Positions 61,038 through 64,000 of a stretch of 64,000 bases of DNA are shown in pieces. The DNA lies in contig JAHYIO010000001.1 in NCBI GenBank assembly GCA_020543525.1, positions 124,001 through 188,000 of the forward strand. Direction: 5' to 3'. How positions within the stretch are numbered: position 1 is the stretch's first letter; every line of letters starts with the position of its first letter. Made by a program: the position numbers and the translations under genes. The notes below the pieces were generated by a model, which was not told where the DNA came from, ran no database searches, and was given only the letters and a program-made list of their open reading frames with translations. Source of the stretch: Coriolopsis trogii (lineage: Eukaryota; Basidiomycota; Agaricomycetes; Polyporales; Polyporaceae).

Positions 61038-64000
61038 TCACCGGTCTGCGGCCGCTACCGCTACCGACGAAGGCTGTCCGTTATGCAGAGCGTTCAGCGC
61101 AATCGCAATCGCACACTGGACATCGACGATCGAGGAAGCATGGCTACTCACCCTGGACCCACCAGCCTCGGTGAAGTCGATGAGGTCCGTGAGAGGGGAA
61201 TCCAGGTCCGCTTCGTCCCATAGAGCCTGCGCGACCAACTCGTCGACGGTGAGATACAGATCAGAATCCAGCACAGCGCGCTTGCCGATGTACAGCCTCG
61301 TTCTGACCGAGGCCGGCGGCGGTACGCGCGCTGAAGGAACAGGGATGTCGACAGCGGGAGGTGCAAACGGAATGGAGACGTTGCGGCGTGCCACGACCGA
61401 GTCGTCTGGTAGGTCAGCATGCGGACTGTCGGAGCCGCCGGTCCCTTGCGCGACTGGATGGACTAGCAGGGAGCCCTCGGCCGGTGCTACAGGTGGAACC
61501 TGGTCGGCAGAGGATGTGTCAACAGCGTTAGGAGCCGTTCCGAGTGGAGGCGCAACGACGGGAGCAGGTTGTGCGATGGGCGAACGCTTCTTCCCAATAT
61601 ATGCGACAGCCTTGAGCTTCTGCGGGGTCCGACGTCTCGATCTGACCAGGACTTGCTGTTGGTTCTTGCCCATGTATCCATGACCGATGGCCTCGCCTTC
61701 AAGACCATAGACGATGCCGAAATATGCCCCGGGCGCGAGGTCCAACTTGGTCGGAGGCGTGGGTAGTCGAGCCGAGTGCCCTCCGCGGACGTCGTTTCCA
61801 TGTTCCCGAAGCTGGGCCTCTTCGAGGAGTGCGAGAGCAGCCATGGAGCCGGCAGGAGGTAGCTTGCCTACACGTGCCGAGATATACGTCTCGCCGCGTC
61901 TTGCGCAACAACTCGTGCAGTTGCAGATGTCGAGACAACGCGGGCAGCGGAAGTCATCGCTGAACGGATTAAAGACGATTTCCGGATACCTGTCAGAACC
62001 TGTGGTAAGCCTTCACGCAACGCCAGCACCATGTCACGGAGGACCCTTGCATCAACAGAAGGAACATACATACCTCAACTCAATACAGCGATCGCAGAAA
62101 CGTAGCCCGCAAAGGCTCCCGTTGTCCTTGACAGTGGTACACCGCATCTTCTCCCGTTTACTCTTGCTTCTGCATTGGTGGCAGAACGTCGGCTCCTCCG
62201 AAGACGTCTTGAAGGTCTGCAGCGAGGACGAGCCGCCATCAGCCGCAGGAGGTCTCTTTCCCTTCCCCGACCCCTTACCCTTGGCTTTGCCATGGTACTC
62301 TTCGCCATCGGCCTTCGCTCTTCCCTTGCCCTTGCCCGTGCCTGTCATGAACTCGCGTTCTTCGTCATCCGAAGCGAGGTATGCGTCTAGATCGAGGAGG
62401 CTCGTCGTCGCGGACGCACGTGCTGTCGGACGACGCGTTCGCTTTCCCAAGCGCTCAAAGTCTTGAGGGGTAGCAACCGAGTGTGCCTCCCTCAGCTTCT
62501 CCGCGAGGGGCTGGTCGTCGTCCGACGACTCATCGAGGCCTGGTGACAGGTGACGTGACCCAGCTCTCCCGCTCGACGACGCGACGAGAGAAGCTTGCGA
62601 CACTGATTGGGCCACACGAGACGGACCCGCGACTTGCGAAGGCGAGGGTGAGGGGGGACGTGAGGGGGGACGCGGGTCGGGCGGTCGCCTAAGGCCAAGG
62701 AGCGACGGATCGATTGTGCCATTGAGCTGAAGAGCGAGTGCGTTATCGTTGGTCTGAGCAACCGGAGGCCCTGTCCATGCGGACCCGCGCGCTTGGAACG
62801 AGAGCATAGTGCTGGGTCCGGCCGAGACGTGCGCTCCAGCGTGCTGGGACTGCTGTAGTTTGGCAGCGGCGGCGAAAAGCTCTGCAGCACCAGATGACTC
62901 AACGAACGGGCCATACGGCAGGTTCTCAAACGCGAAGCTATCCTCAAAGCATTCTTGCGCGACACCGGGACCTTGCTGCCCCTGGAGTTGATGCGAAGGG
63001 GATTGAGGGATGCTGAGTACATCGTCGCTTATGCCGTTAGAATCTGAGGTAGCGCCTGGCGGAGACCGCGGGCCTCCGTAGTCGGCGAATAGGTCCAGAG
63101 AGAAGTCAAAGCTGCGCTGCGATTCGGTACGCGAGAACAAGGGTGCAGACCGGGCGTTAGGTGCATCTTCAGGCGGAGGCTCCTCCTGCCTGGGCTGTCC
63201 TGACGAGGTAGGAGGGGAGATCGCCTTTGACGTGGTTCGTACCATATGTTCTTGGGTTGCTTCGGTTTCGGAAGAACGCACAAGGACAGGGAGTGAAGAT
63301 GTTGACGCACTCGCAGACTGTTCCGATGGTTTCGGCACGATCTTCTTATGCAATGAGCGCCTAGGCAACGGAATAGCAGCTCTTTGTGGCGATACAGGGC
63401 GAGATGAGGATGGTGATCGATGTGGCGCAGTAACATGTAGTGACTGTGAGTTGGGGCTGCTAGATGGAGGCGGTGTTAGTGATGTTCGTGGGGGCAACGC
63501 ATGTAGGCGAGAATCAAGTAATTGTGAGGGCGGAGACCCAACGCGCCGAGGCTGTAGAAGAGGCGGCTTCATAAATTGCCATCCGGACGGCAGGACCCCC
63601 CATAGAGGCGGCGGTAGCCCGCTGGGACGACTCTGTAACTCTAGCCACCGCTTGATAGCGACTAATAACGCTCCGTCCGAGAATGGAGGATACACATCAA
63701 CCGCGACCTGCTGCGAAGGTAGAAAATACTCCAAGTTGTCTGCAGGTTCGCCGACAACACGTATGGATTGTCGATCACGTGGATCCTCAGCCTTCGTCTC
63801 TGTATGCGAGTGGGTCTTGGAAACCGCCCGCGGGAGGTTCGCATGTTTGTCCTGCTGCTCTGTCTTGTTCTTCGGTCCGGGCGGACGGCCGCGCTTGCGG
63901 GGTATGACCTGTGCACCCGCGCTCGTGATGCCGACGGGAGCGCCAGAGACGGCGGTACTGCCCGAGTGGTGTCGCTTGGCGAAGTGTTCTTCTGAAGTCT
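61038..64000 (-). CDS. 4CXXC (R1-type) zinc-finger protein with AT-hook; 5' end beyond the window
   Basis: Open frame continues to the right edge, so the start is missing. Near the edge it reads VIPRKRGRPPGPKNK, a canonical AT-hook (RGRP core). A long Ser/Pro-rich region follows (63.7-62.3 kb). Then the cysteine-rich domain: FCHQCRSKSKREKMRC, GSLCGLRFCDRCIELRY and, across an intron (62087 to about 61990, acceptor TTCTGACAG), PEIVFNPFSDDFRCPRC, LDICNCTSCCARRGE. This is the spacing of the zinc-finger domain of monoamine-oxidase A repressor R1/CDCA7. The C-terminal part (GAYFGIVYGLEGEAIGHGYMG) is unknown. Nuclear DNA-binding role is inferred. Stop at 61038; a GTGAGG donor just before it leaves open a further exon. 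Confidence 0.85.

Overview
The window looks like nuclear DNA of a filamentous, probably wood-decaying, Agaricomycete (Basidiomycota). The genes are GC-rich and cut by many 50-70 nt introns with GTRNGT donors. The content also fits: an expanded aryl-alcohol-oxidase-type GMC family, a NACHT-WD40 NLR-like gene, Kex2-type secreted cysteine-rich protein, a GPR1/FUN34/YaaH acetate transporter and a tRNA with a short intron. No species is assigned. Gene spans run from start to stop codon and include introns; introns were read by eye from splice signals and protein continuity.

Layout. (1) 0.1-17.4 kb: five GMC oxidoreductase genes in tandem, all on the minus strand. The first (99-2695) is divergent and appears to end in a GPI-anchor tail. 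The other four (5805-8348, 8749-11196, 11869-14347, 15014-17447) are close paralogues with matching intron positions. A plus-strand SAM methyltransferase (3742-5167) sits between the first and second. (2) 17.4-25.5 kb: a sparse stretch with a small secreted cysteine-rich protein (19103-19862), an intron-containing tRNA-Gly(UCC), a cytosine deaminase (20342-21136) and a tiny five-exon Cys-rich protein gene (23041-23738). (3) 25.5-30.5 kb: a large rhodanese-tyrosine phosphatase. (4) 31.8-42.2 kb: three tandem ABC-type ATPase genes on the minus strand; the middle copy is split by a 470-bp hAT-like MITE with a perfect 8-bp target duplication. (5) 43.5-51.9 kb: an aldehyde dehydrogenase, a NAT9-like N-acetyltransferase and an acetate transporter. 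(6) 53.5-58.5 kb: a NACHT-WD40 STAND/NLR-like gene. (7) 59-61 kb: weak coding remnants. (8) 61-64 kb: a 4CXXC zinc-finger/AT-hook regulator that runs off the right edge.

How they may work together (inference): the AAO-type enzymes would oxidise aromatic alcohols or sugars outside the cell and supply hydrogen peroxide to peroxidases. An aldehyde dehydrogenase could remove aldehydes intracellularly, but its distance from the array argues against a strict cluster. The strongest points for follow-up are the MITE-disrupted ABC gene, the GPI-tailed GMC enzyme, the cryptic Cys-rich mini-gene, the large insert inside the phosphatase domain, and the upstream motif shared by two AAO paralogues.
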